NCBI RefSeq assembly: GCF_013373865.1
Contig: NC_050468.1
Location: 23,330,774 to 23,394,773 of the forward strand
Direction: 5' to 3'
Length of the DNA stretch: 64,000 bases
Origin: Monomorium pharaonis
Taxonomy: Eukaryota; Arthropoda; Insecta; Hymenoptera; Formicidae
How positions within the stretch are numbered: the stretch's first letter is position 1; each line of letters begins with the position of its first letter. The notes under the pieces are model-generated. The model was not told where the DNA came from and did not search any database. It saw only the letters and a program-made list of their open reading frames with translations. Both the position numbers and the translations under genes were made by a program. Shown here in pieces: positions 14,401 to 28,300 of this stretch.

Positions 14401-16295
14401 TAGAAAAATGTAAGCAATCGGTAAGTGAATCGATCAATTGCAATCGAAACGTAACGTAAGTAGTAGCGAGTCAAATATGTTGATTTTGTTACTGTTAAGT
14501 TTTTCTACGTGCCACTAAACTTTAAGCGCGATGAAACATAAAACGCATGAATAGTATTTGTTTATTGCAATAATATATTAATTCTTTTCCATTCCGAACA
14601 ATAATTTTTTTTATAACAATGATTTATTCAACATTAATATTTACGATAATAAATGTTCTGTTATGCAAAAATATAAGTTTGTTCTCGACGGGAATGAAAA
14701 GTAATTACAATATAAGAGAAAAGTTTTGTTCATAAAAACCACAACACTTATTGCGCAAAAATGTTGAAGTTAACGCGACATAGTGTCAAGTTGTACTTAA
14801 GTGTACTTTAATTTGAGAGATTAGGCCACTGTTATGAATCGGAAAAGTAGATTATATTTAATTTTTTTCTGTTAAAAAAATTTAGAAAGATATGAGGAGC
14901 TCTTATTATTAAGAACTTACATTGTTAATTATCTGAATATAATATTTTTGGGGGAAAAAATAAAATTACTGACTTATGATAAATAATGTTTTAACGATTA
15001 TTAATAAAAATTTTAAATAAAGTAATAGCTTTAATTCTTTGCACTTTACAAGAGAGTTTCTAACTCAAAAATTATTTAATAATAAAACAAAAATCAAAAA
15101 ATGATATTTACAAGAATTGATATTTCTTGAAAGGAAGTTAGCAAAAAGAAATAATTTAATACATATCAAGATATTCTCTATGTATTCCTAAAGTTTCGTT
15201 ATTTTTTTTATTTTTAAATTAGAAATCTTCCTTTATTAGATCTAAAACTAAAAAATTAAATTTTTTTGTTTTTTGATACATACTTGATACATTGTTACAT
15301 CTGTTGTTTATTTAGGAAAATTTGAGCTTTTTTGAAGTAGCAAAATAACATGTTTCTAAAATTGTAGGATTTACTTTTACAAGTTATTGAAATAAATTAC
15401 TGACGATTGAAAAAGACAATATTATTTAGTCGAAGAAGACTATAACAATGATTTATCAAAAGAAACGCTGAGCGCATAACTAGATAGAAGATGTTCATCT
15501 AACATATGCCTATTAGAACAAAATTATTTTAAACGTATCTTAATTATCGGAGCTACTGTTTTGAAAAGAACAGTTTTAATGAAACTATCACTTATTGATT
15601 TAATTAATTTACATAATATATAACGACTAGCAAGAGCTATGATATACATAATATCTAGTATAATATAAGCATAGAATAAACCACTGGACCAATGAGCATC
15701 TTAATATACATTAATATGGTGACTTTATGTTAGATACTCATTGATTTAACGATCTTATGTTTATGTTACGTCATGCATTTTGTATGTTCAGACCCTTATA
15801 GAGAAATCAAGTCCAAATATTAATATGTAATTGCATCCGCTCCAAGATGGGAGTCGCGAAATCGATTCTATTGCATCTGTGCTCAATCAAGAGAAGAAAA
15901 ATCCATACTGCGTCGTACAAGATGACCAGCGTGATTTCCTAGTCAACGAAAAAATAACAACCGAAGAAAGAGCCTGTCATGATTTCGCGTGCGAATGTAT
16001 TGATTTACGGATATAATTATAATTATCGGTTGTTCCTGTTCGAAGTTTCCGTATTATACGTGAGCAATGGATATTACGACGGGCGTTATTTTCGACGGAC
16101 ATCGTTACCCCAGTTATACGAACGTTGATCTATTGAAAATTCGCACAATAGACAAGACGGATGAAATGTGGTTTTCATACGTGCTATATTGAAAGTGCAA
16201 AAAAGAAAATAAATAAAAAATGATAGAGAGAGATATGTAGTAATTTTATATAATAATGAATATTCGTCACATATATGCTTAAATACTTTAGCAAC

Positions 16296-16333
<38 letters not shown>

Positions 16334-19300
16334 AAGAAATGGAAATTATTACCCAGTGCAACTTATTGATTAGATCTCCGTCTTCGTTAAAACATTTTTT
16401 TCCTCATTTCTGTTATTATGAGATTTTGTTATTAATGTTTTTCAAATTTTATTACTAATTTGATATTCATTTTAAAAAGTTTATGAATTATTTAAAGAAG
16501 GCAAGAAAATTATAACATGAACAATTGAGGGATAATAGTATTCAAAACTACAGTACATACGTATAACAATGATATTTAATTATTACTAAAATATTCTGGC
16601 TTACGTTAAATTTGACGGATGTGACACGTCATTGTCACACAATTTATCTATTTATCTCAAATTTGTTTCAACTATAAATAAAAATGCATGTATCATAAAT
16701 GACATCGAGCGCAACATTTTGAGAGCTCATCCGAAATTGTGACAGTGATGGTACACTATCCTCGAAACATCCTCATACTTACCGATAATAAATGAGACGA
16801 ATGTACTACAAACTGCATCAACTTCGAGAAAAACGTCAATAACAGTCAAAAAATTATATTCGAAAGTCTTTTAAGAAAATACGACATGAGAATGTGATTA
16901 CTTTTCGAACTTCTACAATGGCCTAATCTCTTGATAGACGTAAAGTAACGTGATGAACAAAAGTGACAAAGTACTAGAAAGAGTAATATGTGCGATAACG
17001 TCACGTTGATTCTTTGTTCGCAGTCATGGTATGATTACAAGCTGAAATGGGATCCGAAGGAGTACGGTGGGGTAGAGATGCTGCATGTGCCGTCAGATCA
17101 TATATGGAGGCCCGATATAGTTTTATATAACAAGTAAGACAATATATTGTTAATGACAATTTGCCGTTTTTCCTTTCTTTATTATATTTAGCGAAAAATA
17201 TTATCGACTTGAATAAATTATTAATGTATAAAATTATTTAAATACGAATCGAATTAGGTAAAATTTAAATCTCTATAATACAATTATTTGAAATTTTAAA
17301 TGTAAAAAAATTGAATCAAATCACATATATTAATAACTTTATAAAATTTTATATACAATATATATTATATATAAAATCAATATCATTTTCTTATTTATAC
17401 ATTTTTTTATTATCTACATATTGAAATTCTGTCTAATAATTATTATAATGCTGTTAGTTAAAAGTTATGATTCGATTTGATTCAGTGCCAAAAAAATCTT
17501 GATTTGCATCTTTAATAAAAAATTACTGATTAGATAAACTAAAAAAACGCCGTGTTTATAATACGTTGTACAAGAGCAATTATTCTCATTATTATCTTCA
17601 AATTAAGATTCTTTTTGTTGATATATTTATTGAAAAATTATTAGATATGTTCTTGTACTATTTTTTAATAAAAATTTAGTTTCTATTTTTATCAATTATT
17701 GTCGAACAGACAATTTTCTACTTTTTTATTAAAATTTCAGTATGGAAGAAGCACAACTGAAGAGTAAGATTATGAAGCAGAAAGCCGCTGTCTCAGAAGA
17801 CTAATTTATTATTTATAACTGACAGTTATCTTGATCTCTATACCGCTTTTATTTATTTAGGGTTATAAGATTATGTAACACTGAATAAATAAAAGCCGTA
17901 CAGAGGTTGCGAGGTTCTAGGAAGTTATAAAATTTATGATAAAAATTTTGTCATTTAAAATTATTGGTCTCTTATAATTCCTTAAAGTATTCTTGAACAT
18001 AAATGTTTATATTATATAACTTTTTTGCTTAATCAATTTTTTTTAACAATTTGATCAAAATCTTCTTGACATTTTGTATAAGTAAATTCGCGAGCAAGGA
18101 TAGGATCGAAGAAATATTTTAGTACAGTTACAATTGTAGTTTAATAAAAAATGAAATAACTTCCGGTTTCAGTTTCATAACGATGAAGAAACCGTTTAGA
18201 TAACAGATTTTTCTGATATAATTACGGTTTTTTTTATATTTTTTTTACATTTTTTATTGTTTTATAAAACATTATACGTTTTATATATATTTCACTGTAC
18301 TAAATTGTGTCGTGTAATCAGACTCGTAATGAAAAGTACATGGTCGTTGAAAATTTTATAATTTTATAAAGGAAATTATATAAATGTAGAAAGATAAAGC
18401 ACGATAAAATGAAAATAATAAGTTCCAGGTTAAGAACTGAGGAGAAACCATAAATTAGAAATAATTTTATTGTTCCGGTTAAGATTTCGGTGTTAAATTT
18501 TATAGAATTTTGATTTGGTTTATTGTTTTAACTCCTAAACAAAGGATTGTAAAACAATTATTGATTCCTATTCTGATTCGACCCTGATCTTTAAAAAATA
18601 TATTATTACATTATTCCTTTTCGAAGTGATATTATTTCAAAAAATTATAAATATCTATAGATTTTTAAGCATAATTTACAAATTATTATTTATATATTTT
18701 TTTAATAATATTCTTTTTTCCTGAGAGGTGATATCAAAGAATTTACATTTGACAGCGCCGACGGTAACTTTGAGGTGACGCTGGCGACGAAGGCGACCCT
18801 CAACTACACGGGCAGGGTCGAGTGGAAGCCGCCGGCGATTTATAAGTCTTCCTGCGAGATCGACGTCGAATATTTTCCCTTCGACGAGCAGACGTGTGTG
18901 ATGAAATTCGGCTCGTGGACTTACGACGGCTTCCAGGTGAGAACTGCCTGGTATCTCACGGATCGTTTCGGAAATCTTCCGAACTTACCTGCTATGGAGA
19001 AAATCCACGTGACCTATTGATTTAACCATCGCAGGAAAGCCATTTATTTGCGAGTTAAAAAAAGATTTGACAATTCTTTACACGTGTAGAAAAATATTGT
19101 ACCGTACGTAAAAGTTATCAAGGATATTTATAATGTATTTCCAGTGATCTTTTATTTTTCACAAATCGAAAAGTTTGATGATAAATAATTAGATTTTTTC
19201 TTGCTCTCAAGAAACGTTTTCTTACATCTCCAATGCTGAGAAGAGAAATAGAAAAATTAGAAAAATAGTTAAATTGGAAATTAATAATAGGAATATTTTT

Positions 19301-22300
19301 TTAAGGGATATATCTATAAACAATTCTATTTAGAATAAATATTTTGTGTAAAAAATGTAAATAGTACTTTTTACGGATACAAGCTTTAACTAAATATTTT
19401 TATTTAATCTATTTCAAATTTTCCCCAGCACTGTTTACATGATACGTACTCCTTCTAGATGATTTATTCAATTAATCTTGAGGACGCGAAGTATTCAATT
19501 TAATGCAACAGAAGATCTCGTGGAAATCTTGTTAGAACAATCATAAATATTCGGAGAGCGACTTTCGTAGCACGTTACAGCAAAAGTATTATTACTGTCG
19601 GTCGTTAGGCACCTCGTGGTAAAAGATCGTATATACTGCTTGTTATCTTTTTTTTTTATTGAGTAAAATGTCGCTTGTTAGAAGCGCAATCGGGTGTAAA
19701 TGGCAGCCAAGCGGAACATTGAAGCGAGACGAATCATTTGACCTAAATATTAAGTATTTGATATTAATTAAAGAGTGTTCTTATCTCATGCGATAACATG
19801 ATCGATATCTAAATATGCCGAAGCTTAATTTATACACGCATGTGTGTGTAATTAATTAATTTTAAATACTTTATTGATAGTGACATCTGAATTTCTTCGC
19901 AATGATAAAAACAGAGCGAATATATCGATTGAGTGAACATTAAGCAGCGCGATATCAACAATGCATTGTAAAATTTAGTAATTTACTGTTAAGGTCGATC
20001 TTAGACACATCGACGAGGTCCGAGGCAGCAATGTCGTCGACATCGGCGTCGATCTGTCGGAGTTTTATACTTCCGTCGAGTGGGATATACTGGAAGTCCC
20101 TGCTGTGAGGTATACTTTAATAATTTTCTAACTCCCCTCTTGTGGATCATTAAGCCTTTGCATTTGGCTTTCTTTGTTCGGGGTACAGCAATCTCTTAAC
20201 AAATTGGAATTATATCGATAATGACGTAGACTGATTTTTCTCCTTGTTATTTAATTAAGCCTTAACAATAAGATCATTAATCTTCATAATAGCATAGAGA
20301 AATTGCTGAAGATCCCGCACACTGTTTAGAAATGTATATCTTTGAAATGTTCTTTCGTAAAGTTTCAAAAAAATTGACTACGTAAAAAAATGTCTTATAT
20401 GTTTTGGTAAAATATGATTTTTGAAGTAAGTATAGTTTCTTTTAATTAAGTTATATGTAATACCACAATAAATCTGGTGTTATAAAAGTTAATAATCAAC
20501 AATATTAATATAATTTCAATTTTCAATTTTAATTCTAAAACGAAGAAAGTATGCAAGTAGGCTTTCAATATCAATATTATTATAATCGATGGTTAAGTAA
20601 AGTATGCGAATTTTACAGAAACGAAAAGTTTTACACGTGTTGTGACGAGCCTTACCTCGACATCACTTTCAACATCACCATGAGACGGAAGACTCTGTTC
20701 TACACTGTTAATCTCATAATACCCTGCATGGGGATATCATTCCTCACAGTATTGGTGTTTTACTTGCCAAGCGACAGTGGAGAGAAGGTAATTAAATCAT
20801 ACATAATTCGTGACCTTTTAATTCTATTTTATTACATTGAAAGTGTGTGTTTTCACAATTGTGTGAATGCAATTTCGTTTAATTTGTTTCCTTATTGAAG
20901 AAGTATAATTATTCTTAGAGTGCTACAGGTTGCTAAAATCTCATAGAAGATAGATATTTTATTTCAGCAGCGAAACCAAAACATAAATTTTGCAAGAAGT
21001 GAGGGTAAATTAATAATGAGATGAATTTTAATCAAAATATTTTATTAAGACAAAATAAAGAATAGAGAATAAAGTTTAATCCGAAATCGTTCGCACTCCG
21101 TTTTTATATACTTCTAAATATTTTATTTTTAGAGAAGAAAGCATAATTAGAAATTGATCTTTACTTCTATTAACGTAAGTTTTGGGTTTGAATAAAACTG
21201 ATATAGTCTAATTAACGACAAAAGTTCAGAACTTTTTTATTAGAAATTTGATTTATTCTGTCAATATGTTATACAACAGAATTTTTATTTAAAATATAAC
21301 GATGAAATTTGATTAATTTAAAATGGAACGAATAGTTTATCATTAAATTAGATGAAAATAAAACTTGTGTCATTATATAATTCGATCTGCATTCAATATT
21401 TTTGTTAATATCACAAGCATATTTATTTTTAAAGAAATTTAGACATATTCCTAAGTTTCAAGAACAAAAATTAATTTTCGAAATGCAAAGCATTTTACTC
21501 GAGAGAATATACGATTTGCAATTAGATTGGATTCGAAACCATAATCTAACGTACGGTCGACATATTATGCTTAAAGATTTTTAGACATCTGTTAGGGACG
21601 TAAACAGAGATTAATCCTCAAAATGCGGGAATTTTCTTCGATTAAATCGAAATAGCTCACGCGATCGACCTTATCAGAATAGAATAGAACGGTATAGTTC
21701 GCGTACGATTGCAGTTTTATTCACGGTCGACCTTATTGTCCTGATATCGTTTCTCTTTATACACCTTCGGGAGTTTTGCTCCAGCACGCGCAGTCGGAAA
21801 TTAATTTTGCAGATGCAAAGATTTGACTCGATTAGTTTGGAATATGGAATATGGCACAACTCCCGCTCACCATTACGGTTTAATCCGCGGCCGACCTTTT
21901 CGCGTCGATGTTACGTCTTTAGGCGTCTCGTAATGCACACTCGACCTCGAGCACCAATATCCACTTACCGGGTTACATAATTCAAACGTATTTTTCCGCT
22001 TTGTCACTGCGGAAAGTGTACTGCTCCGAGTTGTCCTCCGAGGGAGATAGGCAAGCGAGAAAAAAGAGCAGGGAAGGTCAAATGTCAGAGTGTCGGTCGT
22101 TTAGCAATTGGTGAGGATACGCAATGGGGATCCCGGGGAAAGAAACAGGGGTTGGAATGAAGCGGGTGTAATGCGTCTTGCGACGTGTTCGGAATCAATG
22201 CGAGAGATCCGAGAGAGAGAAAGAGACAAAACCCTCTCCAATCGGCTCCAATGTACTTTTAAGGTGCAACTCGTACACGTTTGTAGCTGTATAAATTTTT

Positions 22301-25300
22301 ACGGTCGATAGCTCATTACATTATGAAAAGAAATGGAAAATGTATATTGAGATAAAATTATGCTTTCAAAACGTTTATTTATTCTCTTTTAATATTCTCG
22401 AGATATTTTAATTTAACTTATCAATCTTCTCTTTTTATGCGGAACTGCAACTGCAATATGATTGTAAGGCACAATCGTTTATAAGTATTCAGTACAATAT
22501 ATGATTTCTTCAGAAGTCAACTTAATAAAATAAGAGACAAAAAATTGATGAAGTTGAAAATTAATTATTGATTTTAAAAAATGTAAAATATACTATAAAT
22601 ATTTATAAAAAGTGGATGGTAATTAATTTGTTTGGTTCTTTTGCGGTATTTTAAAATAGATATTTACTAGTTAGAATTTATTAAAGTCAATAATTAATTT
22701 ATAACTTCATCAATTTTTTATTGTATCAAGTTAATTAACTTGGCTTCTAGTAGGTCATATATTACTTTGAATACTTTCGTAACAAAAAACTAAATAAATT
22801 AAGTCTATTTAAAATTATAATTATTTATAAAAAATAAAATTAATTTGTTTGATTCCTGATAAGTTCATGTCTAAAAGATCACGATTAAGACAAAAATTTA
22901 GATTGTTTTTTTAATGTATGTGTATGTGTAATCTATTTTTAATATTTAGGATTATACGTAGAAGTATAATATTATATATTTTTGTAGCATATTTTTGTAG
23001 CGTTTTTTTTATTATAGAAATTATATCTATAACATAATCTATATATAACTAGCTATGCCCTGGCACGCGTTGCTGTGGCTCTCTATTCTTATGCTACGTT
23101 TTTTTCAAATTTTCTTTGCTTCCGTTGTTTAACTTTCAAAAGCATTGCTTAACTGTTGCTCTTTTTATTTTATTTTTGAATAAGCATTTATCTATCTTTA
23201 ATAAATTTAATATTTATTTATTCACGTACTTCTAACTTTTTTTTCTAAAAGCTGCCATGGATTTAGAAATCCATTCAAAAGACTGTTTTAAATAAGTTCC
23301 TTTTTTTCAATAAAATAACAGCCATCTTTATTTTTCTTATTACCTTAATTTAAACACAATGAAACATTCTTTGCCTCTCCCGGTCTCTCCCGTCTCTCCT
23401 AGTCTCTCCCCGTCTCTCCCGGTCTCTCCCTGTTTCTCTCCGTTTCTTCCCGTCTCTCCCGGTCTCTCTCCGTCTCTCCCCGTCTCTCCTGGTCTCTCCC
23501 CGTCTCTCCCCGTCTCTCCTGGTCTCTCCCCGTCTCTCCCAGTCTCTCCCCGTCTCTCCGATCTCTCCCGGTCTCTCCTGGTCTCACCCCGTCTCTCCCG
23601 GTCTCTACCCATCTCTCCTCGTTTCTCCCGGTCTCTCCCCGTCTCTCCCCGTCACTCCTGGTCTCTCCCCGTCTCTCCCGGTCTTTCCCTGTCTCTCCCA
23701 GTCTCTCCCCGTCTCTCCCGGTCTCTCCCGTCTATCCTCATCTCTACCCGTCTCTCCCCGTCTCTTCCGGTCTCTGCCCGTCTCTCCCGGTCTCTCCCCA
23801 TCTCTCCCGGTCTCTCTTCGTCTTTCCCCGTCTCAATGTGTCAAAATTTCAATAATATTAATGAAACACTATTTTTTACACTTAAATTATGACCATTATT
23901 TTTGAAACACCGGTCCAAAATCAAACCCCATAAGAACACTCCCGTTTTCGAATGCAACATTGTGTCAAAATTTCAAATCCTGCCATTGGTTTTAAATTGT
24001 CATATACACGCTAAAAGAAACATTCTCAAATTAAAGGCCTGCAAAAATATCATTAAAAGAATATTGTTTAAAATTAAATTATGGCCATCGTTTTTGAAAC
24101 ACACGGTATTTCCATAAACAGACCCCATAAGAACACGACCGGTTACGAATGCAACGTTGTGTCAAAATTTCAAAGCAATCAGTGAAAAACTTACGGAGAT
24201 CTTAGATGAGTAACATACATTTTACATTTTTATTTATATAGATATATATATATATATATACATATTTATTTATATACATATATAGATAAAAATGTGTGTG
24301 TATGTGTGTATTTTAAGGTTCAAGATTTTTTTTCCTGTTCTGCCATAGGTCAGCTTGTCCATCTCAATTCTATTGTCACTGACTGTGTTCTTCCTCTTGC
24401 TGGCCGAGATCATCCCACCTACGTCGCTCGTGGTACCGCTTCTTGGTAAATTCGTCCTCTTCACTATGATCCTCGACACCTTCAGGTACGGTAAAGAAAA
24501 TTATTCGTGACTGCAGAAGATAATAACTTGTAATAAGTGCGTACATCAAAACGTTAAATCTATTAATAAATGACGCTTTGATATTAAATTAATATTAAAT
24601 GAAACTTATATCAGATTTCAATACTAGTGATCATGTTCTAAATGAAAGAAAGAAGGAAAAAAAGTATGCCTTCAATATTTAAAGCTAAATGCAACTATGG
24701 GCTATTGTAATAACCATCGCGGATCGTCTTTTCGGCATCTGTCTTTCGTGCATTGCAGCATATGCGTAACAGTGGTGGTCCTGAATGTGCACTTCCGTTC
24801 GCCGCAGACCCATGTAATGTCGCCGTGGGTCCGACGCGTGTTCATCCACGTTCTGCCGAGATTGCTGGTAATGCGCAGGTATAATACGCCATCGCAGAGA
24901 ACCAATTACGATTCCAGGCAAGATATATTCTTCTGGCATTTGTGGCCCGGTCATTGGAACCACGCCAGAGCGGGCATTAGAGCACTCATTAGCGTTTTCC
25001 GTGCACGTGACACTAGTGTCGCGTCGTACCTGCAAGCATTTTAGCACCACGGTGCATCACTTCTGCATCGCTGCGCGCTGCATCGTGAGTGATGTGTACG
25101 CCTATCGTTAGTCGCATCTCTTCCTCGCTGTGCGTTTTCATACAAATAAAATTTCCTGATTTCCAACACGAGAACGCTTGACATCGGCAACATCGGGCGC
25201 AAGACTTGTATCCGTTTATTTCAACCAAGAGAGATTGCACCAAAACTGTATTATATTCAGCCGCCTGAATCTCTCTGAAAAGTGTATGTATGTACTTTTA

Positions 25301-28300
25301 CAAGGAATGATCCATGTACATTGCAAATTTCGGAAAATTCGATATTATAATGTAGAAATTGATGTCGTCAAAATAATATGGTTCGGGAGCCGATGCGTCA
25401 AAGGATTGAAGTTACAAGATTTTAAAGTTTGAAATGATTGCATGCGTAACAAATAATACAGCAAGTGATCGATGGTTCATAGAATCAATCTAGCCATAGT
25501 ATACCTAATTCTTTTAATTATTTACAATTCTTATTAAACAATACATATTTAAAAAATAATGTAGATACGTTTTAATCTTTTTAAATAATTAATTTAATTT
25601 TTATTTTTTTAATAAACTAATATAAAAAATATGTTTGTGTTTCGTAGAATCATGAAACAAATTAAGAACACAGGAAAAAATAAGTATTAAGAAAAAAATT
25701 TGATCAGGCTCTCGAACAACAAAAAATTAACATTTGATGATGTTATAGATTATTTTTGCAATATCAAATTTTGTATTCTAATAACAAACATTTCAAAATT
25801 TACGAGATACATACCTGCATCTCTTTGTTAGATTTTTATATTATTATTAAATTAAATAATTGAAAATTAAATTAAAGTTAAATTAAATTAAGTTTGTTTT
25901 TCCGATGGCACAAAGTGATGAAATTAAAGTTTAATAATGTTTCATAACCGTAGACTTTCAGTCAGGAATTTTATTTTATGATGTGTAACATTTTCTTTAC
26001 ACTGCGCGACGCCATTATATCTTACAGGGTGTTTACTATCGCTGAAAACTAAGAAAATCTCGAATTTTCAAGGAATTTCTTTTTTATTCTTGAAAACTAT
26101 AGATTTTTATGGGATCTTATTTTAATACTCAGGAAAATTTCTAGAATTTTTTCTTTAAATTTACATTTTATATTACCTTTTTGACAAAATTGTTTTTTTT
26201 TATAGTGAAAAATGTCAATAATCGATTAACGATAGCATACATTCACGTTCGTTTTCATGTAACTCACGAGTTTTTTAATAAAAAATTCAGTAACAATAAA
26301 GGGCGATACATCGTTCTAAATTGATTTTGTATGTTTTATCACGAATTTTCGATGAGCTAGATTCATGTATCACGGACAGATTGTTATATACCATTGTAAT
26401 TCATATTATTTCTTTTTAACACTTTCTCAAATTTAATATTCAAAACGTTTAAGTGGTTCTTCTTTGTGATTTTATGATCAAAGAAGATTGAAAGCTTTAA
26501 AAAAATTTTATTTTTAAGTTACATTATAAAAAAATTTTTTTATCTTACCTGGAATTTCGAGTAAAATTCCTAGAAAACCTGAGATTTATATAAATATAAT
26601 AAATTACAAATAAAAGCCCCTGAAGAAAAAATCTCAAGGATTTGTTCGAAAACTAAATTTTAAAACACTCTGATCTTATTACTCTGATCTTACTGCAATG
26701 CATAATATTGAGCTAATGCTTTATTGTCAATGCTGCCAAAATTAAAAATTATTACATACAATAACTTTATAAATACCACACAATAACTTTATAAATACAG
26801 AATTTGGAGTCGCTTCTTGTCATTTTTTATCTCGAATACATACATCTCAAAACATTTGCAACTCTGCCAAACTAGAAATTACGAGCATGTGTCGTCAGAA
26901 TATCATTAGAATACCGTAAATCTGGCTTTCAAAGCAATAAATTATTCATTGCTGCACACTAAGCTTGAAACTGTTATAATACGGGCAATCGATGGATTCT
27001 ATTAGTTCTTCGATGACTCGTAGAGGAACATTGATTTCGAAACTATAAATGCAAAGAAATAGATTTGTGAGATTATAATAACCAGTCTGACTATCAAGAA
27101 TTTTAAAAAATGTGCAAGCTATTAAATACGATTGCACGAAACTCTGTACTTGTAGATACGCTTTCATAGTTTCGAAATCGGGTCGGGGATGAGACGAAAC
27201 GAATCTTCGTGCCGGGTAACTATATTGTACTTTTTTTTTACACTTCAGGCCGCAGTATCAGATAGACCATAGGCGTAGCTTGGGCGGGCATCATGGGCAT
27301 CGCGTGATGGTCAGAACATGCAACGGTCTCGAATTGCGAGACCCATCACTGTTCGTCGAGTCCTCGGCCTCAGAGCTGGTCGAGTCCTCCGTGCTCTTTC
27401 CTAGTGTCGATTCACGGGACGAGCTGCATCCTCGGTGCGTGTCACCGAGATTCACTCGGAGCGCTTTAAATTGCATTTGTATCATTTAGCGTGTTATACT
27501 GTGCTAAATGTATAATTTGTTTAATTATTATAATTAGTGACGGCAGTTAAGTAGATTTTACAAGTAGGTTTAAATCTGCTTACATAATTTCGAACTCTTT
27601 ATTTGAAAAATAAAAGCAACATTTTTGAGTGAACTCGAATCTGGACGAAATAGGTTCTAATTCTCTATGAGTACTTTTTACTACAAATTTTTACTATTAA
27701 CTTTTGCTGATATTTCAACAATTTTATTTTTAGAGTTTTAATTGTAAAAATATGATATTTGTAAAAGATTTGATTCTTTATGTGAGAAATTATTTATAAA
27801 TACATTTCGAATCCTCCCAATTTCTCATTTTGAAATTCGAAAGTAATTAATACGTATCGATTGCTTTGCAAGTACAACATATGGAATATTATTTTTTATT
27901 GAATGAATGAATATTACTCGAAGCCTAGAAAATGAAAATTAATTGTCGGACTTTGACTTGATTCCATCACTAATTATAATTCCGAACTTCATGTATACAC
28001 ATATAGCATTATTATATTTTATATTATATACTTGATTACCCGATGAAAATACGTTTTATAAATCGGCTAGAGAAGATATATACAAAATTGAAAAAAAAAT
28101 TATAGATTTTTTGAAAAAAATATTTTTTTAATATTTAAATATAAGTAACATAAGACAACTGTAACATAATACTTCTACAAGCTTAATTTTGTTTTTTGTT
28201 GATAAATTAGTATTAGAAACGATGAAAATAATAAATATCAAAAATGTAAATGTCAAGAAATTCAAGGCTAAAAAAAATATAAAAAACACTGCTAGTGTAC

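Larger units (their letters stand above)
10288..17023 (+). other. Receptor intron 3 (6.7 kb)
   Basis: No supportable exon. Contains a GC-rich patch at about 10440-10800 just after exon 3, a (GA)n run at 11370-11410, another GC-richer patch at 12000-12240, and a (TA)n run at 16300-16328. Confidence 0.75.
17134..18755 (+). other. Receptor intron 4
   Basis: AT-rich. Holds a possible alternative terminal exon (17741-17910) and a stable hairpin (17836-17905), described separately. The remainder shows nothing recognisable. Confidence 0.75.
20788..24348 (+). other. Receptor intron 7 (3.6 kb)
   Basis: Contains a GC-richer patch at about 21600-22320 and, in its last 1.3 kb, a transposable-element insertion with an internal minisatellite. 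Confidence 0.8.

Noticed and set aside
23340..23892. 177-codon Ser-Pro-Leu frame and its minus-strand mirror
   Set aside because: Product of the 10-bp minisatellite staying open in several frames.
24879..25044. Read-through of receptor exon 9 into intron 9 as an alternative C-terminus
   Set aside because: A canonical donor exists at 24878/24879, and exon 10 onward clearly continues the receptor; read-through residues match nothing in the family.
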